Source: JAFGBM01 sp964610155
Lineage (GTDB): Bacteria > Actinomycetota > Actinomycetes > Actinomycetales > Demequinaceae
Direction of reading: 5' to 3'
Assembly (NCBI GenBank): GCA_964610155.1
Contig: CAZSUY010000007.1
Coordinates: 51,418-115,417 of the forward strand
DNA length: 64,000 nucleotides
In this document: piece after piece, positions 1 through 8,503 of the stretch
How positions within the stretch are numbered: the stretch's first letter is position 1
Layout: each line of letters starts with the position of its first letter
The notes under the pieces: model-generated
What the model was told of the DNA's origin: nothing
Database searches by the model: none
The model's input: the letters and a program-made list of their open reading frames with translations, nothing else
Made by a program: the position numbers and the translations under genes

Positions 1-229
1 CGGTGGCAAGAGCGGCCGGATCCGTGATGTCCGCTATGTCACCCTTCGATGGACTCGAGCGCTTAACCTCGGCTATCACTGCCACTTCCTTGCACCTCAA
101 GGTCCGGAGGGCGTCCTTGGCCTCTGGCTGCCGGGATGCCCTCTCTTTTAGCGCATCCATCGGCGTGTCCCGTTGGCGGACCTTGAGGTCCTCCAGTACA
201 CCAGCGATGATCCCATCGAGGACGCTCAT
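1..229 (-). CDS. trpC: Indole-3-glycerol phosphate synthase, N-terminal part (cut by window edge)
   Basis: This is tryptophan biosynthesis: conversion of CdRP to indole-3-glycerol phosphate. Translating the reverse strand from the ATG at 227-229 gives 76 residues beginning MSVLDGIIAGVLEDLKVRQ. They include the family signature VIAEVKRSSPSKG, whose lysine contacts substrate. A purine-rich GGAGGAATGGGAG lies about 12 bases before the ATG. The frame stays open to the window edge, so the protein is partial only because of the cut. It lies 95 bp downstream of trpE on the same strand, consistent with a his/trp operon. Confidence 0.9.
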   Translation of the reverse strand, partial: MSVLDGIIAGVLEDLKVRQRDTPMDALKERASRQPEAKDALRTLRCKEVAVIAEVKRSSPSKGDIADITDPAALAT

Positions 230-324
230 GAACCAGTCGCTCCCATTCCTCCATGGTAGCCGCCGACAGGAAGCCCTCTTCACCGGGCCAATCCTCGGGG
301 ACTACCCCATCACGCCCCTCGAAC

Positions 325-1878
325 TTAGCGAGCGGATTCCACCTGATGCAGATGAGAGGCGACAGAGACGGCCCGCATGAGGGCAGCCGCCTTATCCCGA
401 GTCTCCTTGGCCTCGCTATCGGGAATCGAATCGGCCACGATCCCCGCACCGGCCTGTATGTGAGCCGTACCCCCAACGATGAGTGCCGTGCGAATAGCGA
501 TCGCTGTGTCCATGTTTCCCGCGAAATCGAAATAGCCTACCGCCCCCCCGTAGAGACCCCGTCGGGCAGGCTCAACCTCATCGATGAGAGCGATGGCCCT
601 TGGTTTCGGTGCGCCGGAGAGGGTCCCGGCAGGGAAGGTGGCCGTGAAGGCATCCACTGCCCCGTACCGATCCTCCAGCGTCCCGATGACCGTCGAGCAG
701 ATATGCATTATGTGGCTATAGCGGTTGACAGCCATGAAGTCCAACACCTCAACGGAGGTCGGGTCGCAGACCTTGGAGAGGTCGTTTCGAGCGAGGTCGA
801 CGAGCATGACGTGCTCCGCCCTCTCCTTCGGATCCGAAAGAAGCTCCTGCTGAAGGGCTGCGTCCTCCTCCGGGGAGGCCCCACGAGGCCTAGACCCCGC
901 GATGGGGAAGGTGAGAACCTTCCGCTCCTTCACCGAGACCATCGACTCTGGGCTCGCCCCGACAACGGCGAAGTCCCGGCCCTCCGCGTCCCGAAGCTGG
1001 AAGTAGTACATGTACGGACTCGGGTTAAGGGTTCGAAGCACACGATAGACATCGAAAGGTGAGGCCGTGCATTCCACGTCGAATCTCTGGGACGGAACTA
1101 CCTGGAAAACCTCGCCGTCCCTGATCGCCTCCTTGCAGACATCGACGACTCGCTCGTACTCCCCCTCCGGGGTTCGGTTGACGATCCTCGGTTCGGACTC
1201 CGCCGCCTTCAGGACGGATACCTCCGCCCCCGTAGCGGACTCAAGTTCTGCCTCCATGGCGTCAAGGCGCGCGATCGCATCGGCATACGCCGCCTCGATC
1301 CCGGTCTCCCTCGCATCCGCATTCACGGCATTGGCGATGAGCCAAACACTCCCGTCGTGGTGGTCGATGGCGGCAAGGTCTGTCGCGAAAAGGAGAAGGA
1401 CATCTGGCACTTCGAGTTCTCGAGGAGCATCCGCGGGGAGCGTCGGTTCCCACTCGTGGATGATGTCCCACCCGAGCACCCCGACCAACCCTCCGGTGAG
1501 CGGGGGAAGGCCCGGTATTGCCTCCGATCTCATCTCGGACAGGGCCTCACGGATCGCTCCGAGAGGAGGACCATCATGAAGGCCGACGGGAACGTCACCC
1601 GTCCACTTTCCGTAAAGACCTGTCGCCGTCAACTGGGTACGGGAACGGATCCCAACGAACGAGAAGCGCGCCCTAGCCCCATCCGGTTCGACAGACTCGA
1701 GGATGAAGGTTCCTGGACGTTCTGCCGCGAGTGCTCGATACACGGCGACCGGCGTGACCCCGTCGGCCAGAAGCCTTCTGGCGACCGGCACCACCCGGTG
1801 TGTTGTCCCCAAGGCCACGAACCCCTCAAGAGTCGGCCAGGTACTCCCCCACTCAAGGGTCACGGAAGCGTCAGACAT
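325..1878 (-). CDS. trpE: Anthranilate synthase component I
   Basis: It makes anthranilate from chorismate, with ammonia supplied by TrpG, which is not in this window. The 517-residue length is normal. The N-terminal regulatory half begins after residue 35 (TPVAVYRALAAERPGTFILES). The chorismate-binding second half carries IAGSRPRG, HVMLVDLARNDL and GTLSGAPKPRA. The ATG at 1878 overlaps the end of hisI by 8 bp, implying translational coupling. The frame ends in TAA at 325-327. Confidence 0.96.
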   Translation of the reverse strand: MSDASVTLEWGSTWPTLEGFVALGTTHRVVPVARRLLADGVTPVAVYRALAAERPGTFILESVEPDGARARFSFVGIRSRTQLTATGLYGKWTGDVPVGLHDGPPLGAIREALSEMRSEAIPGLPPLTGGLVGVLGWDIIHEWEPTLPADAPRELEVPDVLLLFATDLAAIDHHDGSVWLIANAVNADARETGIEAAYADAIARLDAMEAELESATGAEVSVLKAAESEPRIVNRTPEGEYERVVDVCKEAIRDGEVFQVVPSQRFDVECTASPFDVYRVLRTLNPSPYMYYFQLRDAEGRDFAVVGASPESMVSVKERKVLTFPIAGSRPRGASPEEDAALQQELLSDPKERAEHVMLVDLARNDLSKVCDPTSVEVLDFMAVNRYSHIMHICSTVIGTLEDRYGAVDAFTATFPAGTLSGAPKPRAIALIDEVEPARRGLYGGAVGYFDFAGNMDTAIAIRTALIVGGTAHIQAGAGIVADSIPDSEAKETRDKAAALMRAVSVASHLHQVESAR

Positions 1879-2245
1879 CCGCGATTTGCTTCTCGGTGCT
1901 CACGACGGCGCCCAAGTCCCCTCCGACTTCGAAGCAGGTCCGCGCCCCCGTGTGACAGGCCAGCCCTACCTGGTCCACCTGGACCAGCACGGCGTCGGCG
2001 TCGCAGTCGAGCTTGATCGATTTCACCCACTGGGCGTGACCGGAGGTGTCACCCTTCCTCCACAGCGATTGTCGACTCCTGCTCCAAAACACCACCCGAC
2101 CCTCACGGAGGGTCAGATCGAGGGACTCGTCATTCATCCACCCGACCATCAGCACTTCCTTGGTGTCGTACTGCTGAATGACGGCGCAGATGAGGCCGTT
2201 GGCGTCGCGTTTTAAACGGGAGGCGATTGCGGGGTCGAGGGCCAT
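1871..2245 (-). CDS. hisI: Phosphoribosyl-AMP cyclohydrolase
   Basis: This is the third step of histidine synthesis, opening the adenine ring of PR-AMP. The 124 residues form a single PRA-CH domain without the HisE pyrophosphohydrolase that is fused in enterobacteria. The signature FWSRSRQSLWRKGDTSGH is present, followed by the metal-binding DCDADA and the cysteines of GLACHTGARTCFE. It sits 45 bp after hisF and overlaps trpE, the usual actinobacterial hisF-hisI-trpE order. Confidence 0.96.
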   Translation of the reverse strand: MALDPAIASRLKRDANGLICAVIQQYDTKEVLMVGWMNDESLDLTLREGRVVFWSRSRQSLWRKGDTSGHAQWVKSIKLDCDADAVLVQVDQVGLACHTGARTCFEVGGDLGAVVSTEKQIADV

Positions 2246-2290
2246 GCCCCCATCCTTCCACGAACGATGCAGTATTCGGTTCGCAACGCC

Positions 2291-3061
2291 TCACCTAACA
2301 GGGAGGCCCGCGTCCCGCATCGCCGTCTTAACCTCATCGATGCGTAGCGCCCCAAAATGAAACACGCTCGCGGCCAGCACGGCATCGGCACCGGCGCGAA
2401 CCGCCTCGACAAAGTGTGTGGTCGTTCCCGCCCCCCCCGATGCGATGAGGGGGATTGATATGATTTGACGGACCGCATCGATCATGACGAGGTCGAACCC
2501 TCCTGTCGTGCCATCCGCGTCCATGGAGTTGAGCAGGATCTCGCCAGCGCCCAGTTCCTGCCCGCGTTCTGCCCATTCGATCGCATCGATTCCGGTCCCC
2601 CGCCGGCCCCCATGCGTAGTCACCTCCATCCCGGAGGGCGTGGTAGTGCCCTTCCTGCAACGCCGGGCATCGAGTGAAAGGACAAGAACCTGGCTACCGA
2701 AGCGTTCCGCGATCTCGCTGATGAGCTCTGGGCGCCCTATCGCTGCGGTATTGACCCCCACCTTGTCCGCACCTGCTCGAAGCAGGGTATCGACATCTCC
2801 AACGGATCGAACCCCTCCCCCGACGGTGAGTGGCACGAAGACCTGCTCGGCCGTGCGGCGGACCACCTCGTAGGTCGTCTCCCTCCCCGCCGAGGAGGCC
2901 GATACATCGAGGAACGTCAGTTCGTCCGCCCCGGCATCACCATAGCGATGGGCAAGTTCGACGGGATCTCCGGCATCGCGAAGGTTTTCAAAATTCACCC
3001 CTTTGACGACCCGTCCAGCATCGACATCGAGACAAGGAATGACGCGAACCGCGACGCCCAC
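2291..3061 (-). CDS. hisF: Imidazole glycerol phosphate synthase, cyclase subunit
   Basis: HisF condenses PRFAR with ammonia delivered by HisH to give imidazole glycerol phosphate and AICAR. The 256-residue TIM barrel shows both catalytic aspartates in context: VIPCLDVDAGRVVKG near residue 11 and VLSLDARR near residue 130. It also has phosphate-binding glycines (VGGGVRSV, ASGGAGT). It starts 3 bp after the FKBP lipoprotein stop, so it is probably cotranscribed with the pupylation genes upstream. Confidence 0.97.
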   Translation of the reverse strand: MGVAVRVIPCLDVDAGRVVKGVNFENLRDAGDPVELAHRYGDAGADELTFLDVSASSAGRETTYEVVRRTAEQVFVPLTVGGGVRSVGDVDTLLRAGADKVGVNTAAIGRPELISEIAERFGSQVLVLSLDARRCRKGTTTPSGMEVTTHGGRRGTGIDAIEWAERGQELGAGEILLNSMDADGTTGGFDLVMIDAVRQIISIPLIASGGAGTTTHFVEAVRAGADAVLAASVFHFGALRIDEVKTAMRDAGLPVR

Positions 3062-3064
3062 CTG

Positions 3065-3928
3065 CTACTCCGGAGTCCACACGGCGAGGATGTCCACGAC
3101 AAAAACGAGGGTGTCCTCTCCGTAGGCAAGATCGGGCGGAATCACCAGCAGCACCTGCGAGCCCTCGGTTCGATCTATCAAACCCTGATCCCATCCAGCG
3201 GGCAATTGTCCAATCCCGACCTGGGCATTCATGGGGCCCTCTCCATCATCCCAACTCGACTCAAAGACCTCCCCCGTGTCGAACGCGACCCCCAGGTAAT
3301 TGACCTTGATGAGAGAACCGTCTTGAATCTGCCCTCCTGGTCCCTGGATGCGGGTCGCGACCTCGAGTTCGGTCGGTTCGACAACATCCGGACCGATAAT
3401 GATGCTCGGCTTTCCGTCCGATTCGAGGCGGACGGTGGGGAAGCCATCGTGGCTCGGGAGGACCTCCCCTGTGGCCTTCGCGGGAAGCACATCGACCACG
3501 AGCGCCACGGCACCCTGACCCTCGTATCCCTCGACGGGCGGGGAGATATGAAGGATCCGCGATCCGACCCGCTCTCTGACGAGGATGTCGTAGAGTTCCT
3601 GACCAACGAGCTCGGGCACAAGAAGGTAGGCGTTCGGCAGGTCGGTGTAGGTGTCTGTCAGGACAGCGCCCGTATCCAGGCTGACCGCATACATGTCGAG
3701 GAGGATCCGGCCTCCGGGACTCAGGCGGTCGCCTGTGCCCGACCATAGCACCCTGGTCTGAACCCTGGAGTATTCAAGGTCCTCGGGATACTCAAGGGTT
3801 GGCGCACCGACCTCATCCGCTCCCACGACGATGTCATGGATGCTCCCGGCGTTGGGATCGGCGATGACGGCCGAGCACCCACTGAGGGCAAGGGCCAGGA
3901 TAATCACAACCGCACCGATCCTGCGCAT
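3065..3928 (-). CDS. FKBP-type peptidyl-prolyl isomerase lipoprotein
   Basis: This 287-residue exported protein has a lipoprotein signal peptide (MRRIGAVVIILALALSGC; lipobox cysteine 18). Residues about 60-160 resemble a degenerate FKBP fold (GQELYDILVRERVGSRI). Residues about 200-287 are a clearer FKBP domain with VNYLGVAFDTGEVFESS, LPAGWDQGLIDRTEGSQ and IPPDLAYG. It probably acts as a prolyl isomerase or chaperone outside the membrane. An FKBP gene after pafA is also known in Streptomyces-like genomes; pafB and pafC, which often follow it, are replaced here by hisF. Confidence 0.88.
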   Translation of the reverse strand: MRRIGAVVIILALALSGCSAVIADPNAGSIHDIVVGADEVGAPTLEYPEDLEYSRVQTRVLWSGTGDRLSPGGRILLDMYAVSLDTGAVLTDTYTDLPNAYLLVPELVGQELYDILVRERVGSRILHISPPVEGYEGQGAVALVVDVLPAKATGEVLPSHDGFPTVRLESDGKPSIIIGPDVVEPTELEVATRIQGPGGQIQDGSLIKVNYLGVAFDTGEVFESSWDDGEGPMNAQVGIGQLPAGWDQGLIDRTEGSQVLLVIPPDLAYGEDTLVFVVDILAVWTPE

Positions 3929-3951
3929 GGAATCCCTTCCGAGGCGAGTTT

Positions 3952-5376
3952 TCAGTCTACCCGGGGCTCGCCTTCGCCCATCGATGCAATGAGATCATCG
4001 ACTCGTGAATCCTCCGAACGGAAGGGATCCTTCAGAAGGATCGTTCCTCCCTCGTCGCCGATGACCTTGAGGCGCACCCAATCGGCGGCGATGTCACGAT
4101 GGGAGCCTAGGCTGGCTCTCACGAATCGGCCGCGAAGCCTGGCACGGGTGGTCTGCGGGGGCTCGTCGATGGAGCGCACGATCAGGTCCTCCGTCACCAC
4201 CGTGCGGACGAGTCCTTGGGCTACGAGCGAGGGATAGAGCCCCTTTCCGGGAGCGACGTCGTGGTAGGCGAGGTCTAGACGGGTGACACGGGGATCGTCG
4301 AGGCTTGCCCCCGATCGCGCCATGAAACGGTCGATGAGGCGGCGCTTGATCGCCCAGTCGAGTTCCGTCTCAACAGCAGAGAAATCGCCGGTCGCCACTG
4401 CATCGAGCCCGCGCCCCCAAAGGGACAGGATTTGCTCGACTTCTGGGGTCGCCTCGACGACGGACCCCAACCGTGATGCAATTGCCTCGAGGTACTCCCT
4501 TTGAATCTCAATGGGAGTCAGTCGGCGACCATCCTCGAGGTTCACAAGGGTGGTGCCCGTGAGGTCGCGAGAGACCTCCCGGATCGCCTGCATAGGACGC
4601 GCGAGGGCAAGCGACGGAAAAGGCGCCCGTCCCTCAAGCAGGCGAAGAAGGAGGTCCATGGCCCCGACCTTGACGAGGATGGTCGGCTCGGCCATCGAAG
4701 AGTCCCCGACGATAATGTGCATCCTGCGATAGAGGTCGGCGTGCGCATGGGGTTCGTCCCTGGTGTTGATCATCGGCCGCGATCTCGTGGTAGCGGACGA
4801 CATCGCCTCCCATACGTGATCCGCCCGGGGAGAGAAGCAGTACTTGGCTGCGGGGCCGGAGCCGACCGCCCCGCCAGCTCCCACGACAATCTGCCGGGTC
4901 ACGAGGAAGGGAAGGAGCGATCCGGCGAAGGAGGCAAAGTCGGGACGACGGCGAACGAGGTAGTTTTCGTGACACCCGTACGAGTTCCCAGCGGCGTCGA
5001 CGTTGTTCTTGTATAGGTGGATCTCGCCCTCGATGCCGACTCCGGCAAGGCGCCCCTCCCCGTCTGCGACCAGGTTGGCCACGATCCGCTCCCCGGCCTT
5101 GTCCTGGGCAATGAGGTCCGTCAGGCTGTCACACTCGGCTGTCGCGTATTCGGGGTGCGCACCAACATCGATGTACAGCCTCGCCCCATTGGTCAGGAAT
5201 ACGTTGGAGGAACGGCCCCACTTGACAACCGAGTGGAAGAGGGCGCCCGCCACCTCCTCCGGCGTGACCTTTCGGTCGGACCGATGCACGAAGTGCAGCC
5301 CGAATTCGGTTTCAAGCCCAAAGATGCGTCGAGCGGGATCGACGGTCAGGGGCTCGGGAACCTCGATAGCGGGCAC
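3952..5376 (-). CDS. pafA: Pup--protein ligase
   Basis: PafA phosphorylates the C-terminal glutamate of Pup with ATP and joins it to substrate lysines. The 474 residues belong to the carboxylate-amine ligase fold shared with Dop. GLETEFG is at residues 20-26. The active-site strand ARLYIDVGAHPEYATAE is at 65-81, with the catalytic aspartate at 70. The YATAE ending marks PafA rather than Dop. LYKNNVDAAGNSYGCHENYL and INTRDEPHA follow. It lies 14 bp after pup with no proteasome genes between them. Confidence 0.96.
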   Translation of the reverse strand: MPAIEVPEPLTVDPARRIFGLETEFGLHFVHRSDRKVTPEEVAGALFHSVVKWGRSSNVFLTNGARLYIDVGAHPEYATAECDSLTDLIAQDKAGERIVANLVADGEGRLAGVGIEGEIHLYKNNVDAAGNSYGCHENYLVRRRPDFASFAGSLLPFLVTRQIVVGAGGAVGSGPAAKYCFSPRADHVWEAMSSATTRSRPMINTRDEPHAHADLYRRMHIIVGDSSMAEPTILVKVGAMDLLLRLLEGRAPFPSLALARPMQAIREVSRDLTGTTLVNLEDGRRLTPIEIQREYLEAIASRLGSVVEATPEVEQILSLWGRGLDAVATGDFSAVETELDWAIKRRLIDRFMARSGASLDDPRVTRLDLAYHDVAPGKGLYPSLVAQGLVRTVVTEDLIVRSIDEPPQTTRARLRGRFVRASLGSHRDIAADWVRLKVIGDEGGTILLKDPFRSEDSRVDDLIASMGEGEPRVD

Positions 5377-5390
5377 GGTGGCGGACTGAC

Positions 5391-5576
5391 CTACTCGCCG
5401 CCCTTTTGGACGAAACTACGGACGAACTGCTCTGCGTTCTGCTGCAGGGTCACGTCGATCTCGTCTAAAAGGGCATCCACCGCACTCGATTGCCCTTGAG
5501 GAGACCCCGAAGGAGGGGGTGCCGGGGCGTCATCGGCGTCATCGTATGGATGCTCGCTTGAAGAGACCTGAGGCAT
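5391..5576 (-). CDS. pup: Prokaryotic ubiquitin-like protein
   Basis: This is the 61-residue, disordered, acidic protein modifier. The C-terminal helix region ALLDEIDVTLQQNAEQFVRS, which binds Mpa and PafA, is followed by FVQKGGE. The C terminus is Gly-Gly-Glu rather than Gly-Gly-Gln, so Pup can be activated by PafA without prior deamidation by Dop. It lies 9 bp after dop and 14 bp before pafA, in the same operon. Confidence 0.97.
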   Translation of the reverse strand: MPQVSSSEHPYDDADDAPAPPPSGSPQGQSSAVDALLDEIDVTLQQNAEQFVRSFVQKGGE

Positions 5577-5585
5577 GAGACGAGT

Positions 5586-7082
5586 CTACGGCGCCAGCAA
5601 CTCCTCTATCAGCGGGTGGCTAGTCGCGAAGGGATCATCCAGATGGATGACCTCGAGATCGCCGTGCTCGGTCTCTCGATCAAGCACGACCGTGCTCCAT
5701 CCGGCTGCGTCGACGATGTCCGAACGACGATCGACCATTGCCCCCCGCAGACGAGCCCGGGTGTCCTGAGGCGGATGGGCGACCGCCCGAGCAACCTCAT
5801 CATCCTCGACGAGGGTGTCGAAGGATCCAGCGGCCGCGAGGCGGGCGAACAACCCCTCACTGTGGTCTAAGTCGCTCCAGCGGATATCCGCCGCCGCGAG
5901 GCTCGGATCGTCCCACGGGAGGGGGGCGTCCGCTGAACCGTGACGCTCTCTGAGCCTTTCAAGAAGGTTGAGCTTCGCCACCCATTCGACCTGGCGCGTA
6001 CACGAGAGGGGATCCTGAGCAAGGCCCCCGAGCACGGCTTCCCAACGCGCGACGACACGTGCATCCTCGGCGTCGGTGGCGTAGTCCCGGACAATCCCGA
6101 GAAGGCCTCGCTGGATCTCAAGGGCGGTGGCTCCCTCCCCCGTCGTGAGCTTCAGGGGACGCCCAAGACTCAGGTCTCGAGACACCTCCTGGACGGCGGC
6201 CACCGGATCGGCGAGGACCTGGATGTCAAGACGCTCGTCCCCCGCCTCGATAGCGGATAGGACCAGGGAGGTCGTCCCGATCTTGAGGTAGGTCGGCGTC
6301 TCCATGCGATTCGCATCACCCAGGATGATGTGGAGCCGCCTCCACCTTGTCGGATTCGCGTGCGGCTCGTCTCGGGTGTTGACGATCGGGCGACGAAGGG
6401 TTGTCTCGAGTCCCACTTCCTCTTCGATGTAATCGGCTCGCTGAGAAATCTGAAAACCAGGGACCTCCCCTCGCTGTCCTAGGCCAACACGACCGGCCCC
6501 GGTGTAAACCTGTCTAGTGACGAGATGGGCGGTCAGACGCCTCGCCAGATCGTCGAAGGGTACGGATCTCGCCACCAGGAAGTTCTCGTGTGTGCCGTAC
6601 GAGGCTCCCTTTCCATCGACATTGTTCTTGTAGAGGGCGATCCGAAAACCCTCCGCCGCCGCAGCCACGGCCGCCTCCCTGAGGACCTCGTCACCCGCCT
6701 TGTCCCACACGACCGCATCCCGAGCGTTCGACACCTCCGGGCCTGAATACTCCGGATGGGCATGATCGACATACAGGCGGGCGCCGTTGGGAAGGACCGC
6801 GTTTAGATGAGCAGGATCCTCCCACATCCCCCGTCGGCGTCTTCGGGTGATGAATGCCCTCGGTTCGTCCGTCAGGAGGTCGGGGCTTGCCGATTCGCGA
6901 GCCCTGCGGTATCCCCTCTGATCGTTGAGGGGATCCTCGCCCCCATAGTCCCAGTGGGCCGTCGCCGCACCGACCGATGCCCGATATGACGCGACGAGGG
7001 CGCTACTGAGCAGGATGGGGTTCGCCCCGGGATCGTTACGATCGATGACCCCGTACTCTGTCTCGATGCCGACAATCCGCAC
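5586..7082 (-). CDS. dop: Pup deamidase/depupylase
   Basis: Dop cleaves Pup from substrates and, where Pup ends in Gln, deamidates it. The 498 residues are the usual length. GIETEYG is at residues 5-11. A flexible, charged Dop loop runs from about 45 to 85. The active-site strand ARLYVDHAHPEYSGPE starts near 101, with the nucleophilic aspartate at 106; HAHPEYS distinguishes Dop from PafA. LYKNNVDGKGASYGTHENFL and VNTRDEPHA follow. Because Pup here already ends in Glu, removal of Pup should be its main role. It starts 2 bp after mpa. Confidence 0.96.
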   Translation of the reverse strand: MRIVGIETEYGVIDRNDPGANPILLSSALVASYRASVGAATAHWDYGGEDPLNDQRGYRRARESASPDLLTDEPRAFITRRRRRGMWEDPAHLNAVLPNGARLYVDHAHPEYSGPEVSNARDAVVWDKAGDEVLREAAVAAAAEGFRIALYKNNVDGKGASYGTHENFLVARSVPFDDLARRLTAHLVTRQVYTGAGRVGLGQRGEVPGFQISQRADYIEEEVGLETTLRRPIVNTRDEPHANPTRWRRLHIILGDANRMETPTYLKIGTTSLVLSAIEAGDERLDIQVLADPVAAVQEVSRDLSLGRPLKLTTGEGATALEIQRGLLGIVRDYATDAEDARVVARWEAVLGGLAQDPLSCTRQVEWVAKLNLLERLRERHGSADAPLPWDDPSLAAADIRWSDLDHSEGLFARLAAAGSFDTLVEDDEVARAVAHPPQDTRARLRGAMVDRRSDIVDAAGWSTVVLDRETEHGDLEVIHLDDPFATSHPLIEELLAP

Positions 7083-7084
7083 CG

Positions 7085-8503
7085 TCAGCCCCTATCGAGA
7101 TGCCGGGCAGACACGGCTCTGGCCTCGGCCACTTCCTCCGCACATGCCTCGAGTATGTGTTCAGGCCGGATGCCCCGATCCCCACCTGAGATGATGTCCT
7201 TGATCGCTCGGGTCTTCGCCCGGTCGACGATGTTGCGGAGCATCGCCCCTGAGACGAATATCGCGTCATCCCTCTCGGGGAAGAAGAGGTAGTCGGCCGC
7301 CGCTTGCACCATCAGGGCGACGGCCGCCTCCGGACCCCCAGCCGATGCGAGTATCTCCGCGTGTAGTGGCAGGTCGGGCATCAAATACTTGCCGAGGATA
7401 TCGGCGGCGGCGTCTGTGTCCGGCCGAGCGATTTCGATCTTCACGTCAAGGCGTCCAGGGCGAAGGATTGCGGGATCGATCATGTCTTCGCGGTTTGATG
7501 CCCCGATGACGATGACATTGTCGAGCCCCTCGATCCCATCCAACTCGGTGAGCAACTGAGGCACGATCGTGTTCTCGATGTCGGACGAAACGCCCGACCC
7601 CCGCACACGGAAGAGCGCGTCCATCTCGTCGAAGAAGATGACGACTGGTGTGCCTTCCGCGGATTTGGCCCGGGCTCGTTCAAAGATCGTACGGATGTAC
7701 CTTTCCGTCTCACCGACGTATTTGTTGAGGAGTTCCGGCCCCTTTATGGCCAGAAAGTAACTCCGGTCGCTTCCGACGGCATCGGCCAGGGAGTGGGCGA
7801 CGGCCTTCGCGATGAGCGTTTTCCCACACCCGGGTGGTCCGTAAAGGAGAAGTCCCCTAGGGGGAGTAAGGGAGTGTTCACGATACAACTCGGGATGCCG
7901 CAAGGGCAGCTCGATCGCATCGCGGATGCGCTCGATTTGGCTTGCGAGGCCACCGATGGCCGAATAATCGACATCGGGCACTTCCTCAAGTAGGAGCGAC
8001 TCTACCCCGGTCCTCTCGACCCGCTCGGAGGCGAAGCCTGTTCGGGGGTCGACGATAACGGTGTCACCCTCGTGAAGCCGCTCCAGGGCGTGGCCCCCTA
8101 GGAAGAGCACGACGCGCTCGTCCTCGCCGCGCGTGACGATAAGGACCCTGTCGTTGTCCAGCACCTCCCTAACAATCGCGGCCTGACCAACCCTCTCTGG
8201 CTCACCGACATCAACGACAACGTTGAGCGCATTGAGGAGGACTTCGGCTCCGGGGAGAAGGCCCCTGCTGACGGCAGGTGAGGCTGCAACCCGCATTCGG
8301 CGCCCGGCGACCATGACATCGGCGTGCTCGCCTGCCCATCCGAGAAGCGTGCCAAAGGTCTGCGGAGGGGCGGACAACTCCCCTAGCCTCTCGCGCAATT
8401 CTCCCAACTGCGAGCGTGCGGCCTCCAGCAATCGCCCAAGCTCAGCATTCTGCCGCTCAAGCCGCGCCATATCATCGCCTAGTCCCATCACTCCGCCGTT
8501 CAT
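7085..8503 (-). CDS. mpa: Proteasome-associated AAA ATPase Mpa/ARC, short C terminus
   Basis: This is the hexameric unfoldase that recognises Pup through its N-terminal coiled coil. Residues about 11-44 form the coil, 46-160 the OB region, and 180-430 the AAA+ module. Walker A GPPGCGKT is at 222-229, a pore-loop region KGPELLNKYVGE follows, and Walker B is VVIFFDEMDALF. At 472 residues it is well short of the roughly 600 of mycobacterial Mpa. It ends in SARHLDRG with no Gln-Tyr-Leu proteasome-docking tail. It overlaps trmI by 4 bp (ATGA). Confidence 0.95.
   Translation of the reverse strand: MNGGVMGLGDDMARLERQNAELGRLLEAARSQLGELRERLGELSAPPQTFGTLLGWAGEHADVMVAGRRMRVAASPAVSRGLLPGAEVLLNALNVVVDVGEPERVGQAAIVREVLDNDRVLIVTRGEDERVVLFLGGHALERLHEGDTVIVDPRTGFASERVERTGVESLLLEEVPDVDYSAIGGLASQIERIRDAIELPLRHPELYREHSLTPPRGLLLYGPPGCGKTLIAKAVAHSLADAVGSDRSYFLAIKGPELLNKYVGETERYIRTIFERARAKSAEGTPVVIFFDEMDALFRVRGSGVSSDIENTIVPQLLTELDGIEGLDNVIVIGASNREDMIDPAILRPGRLDVKIEIARPDTDAAADILGKYLMPDLPLHAEILASAGGPEAAVALMVQAAADYLFFPERDDAIFVSGAMLRNIVDRAKTRAIKDIISGGDRGIRPEHILEACAEEVAEARAVSARHLDRG

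Noticed and set aside
230..324. Possible small gene between trpE and trpC
   Set aside because: An open frame exists in this gap but its only starts lie inside trpE, or it runs out of frame into trpC; it is more simply untranslated spacer.
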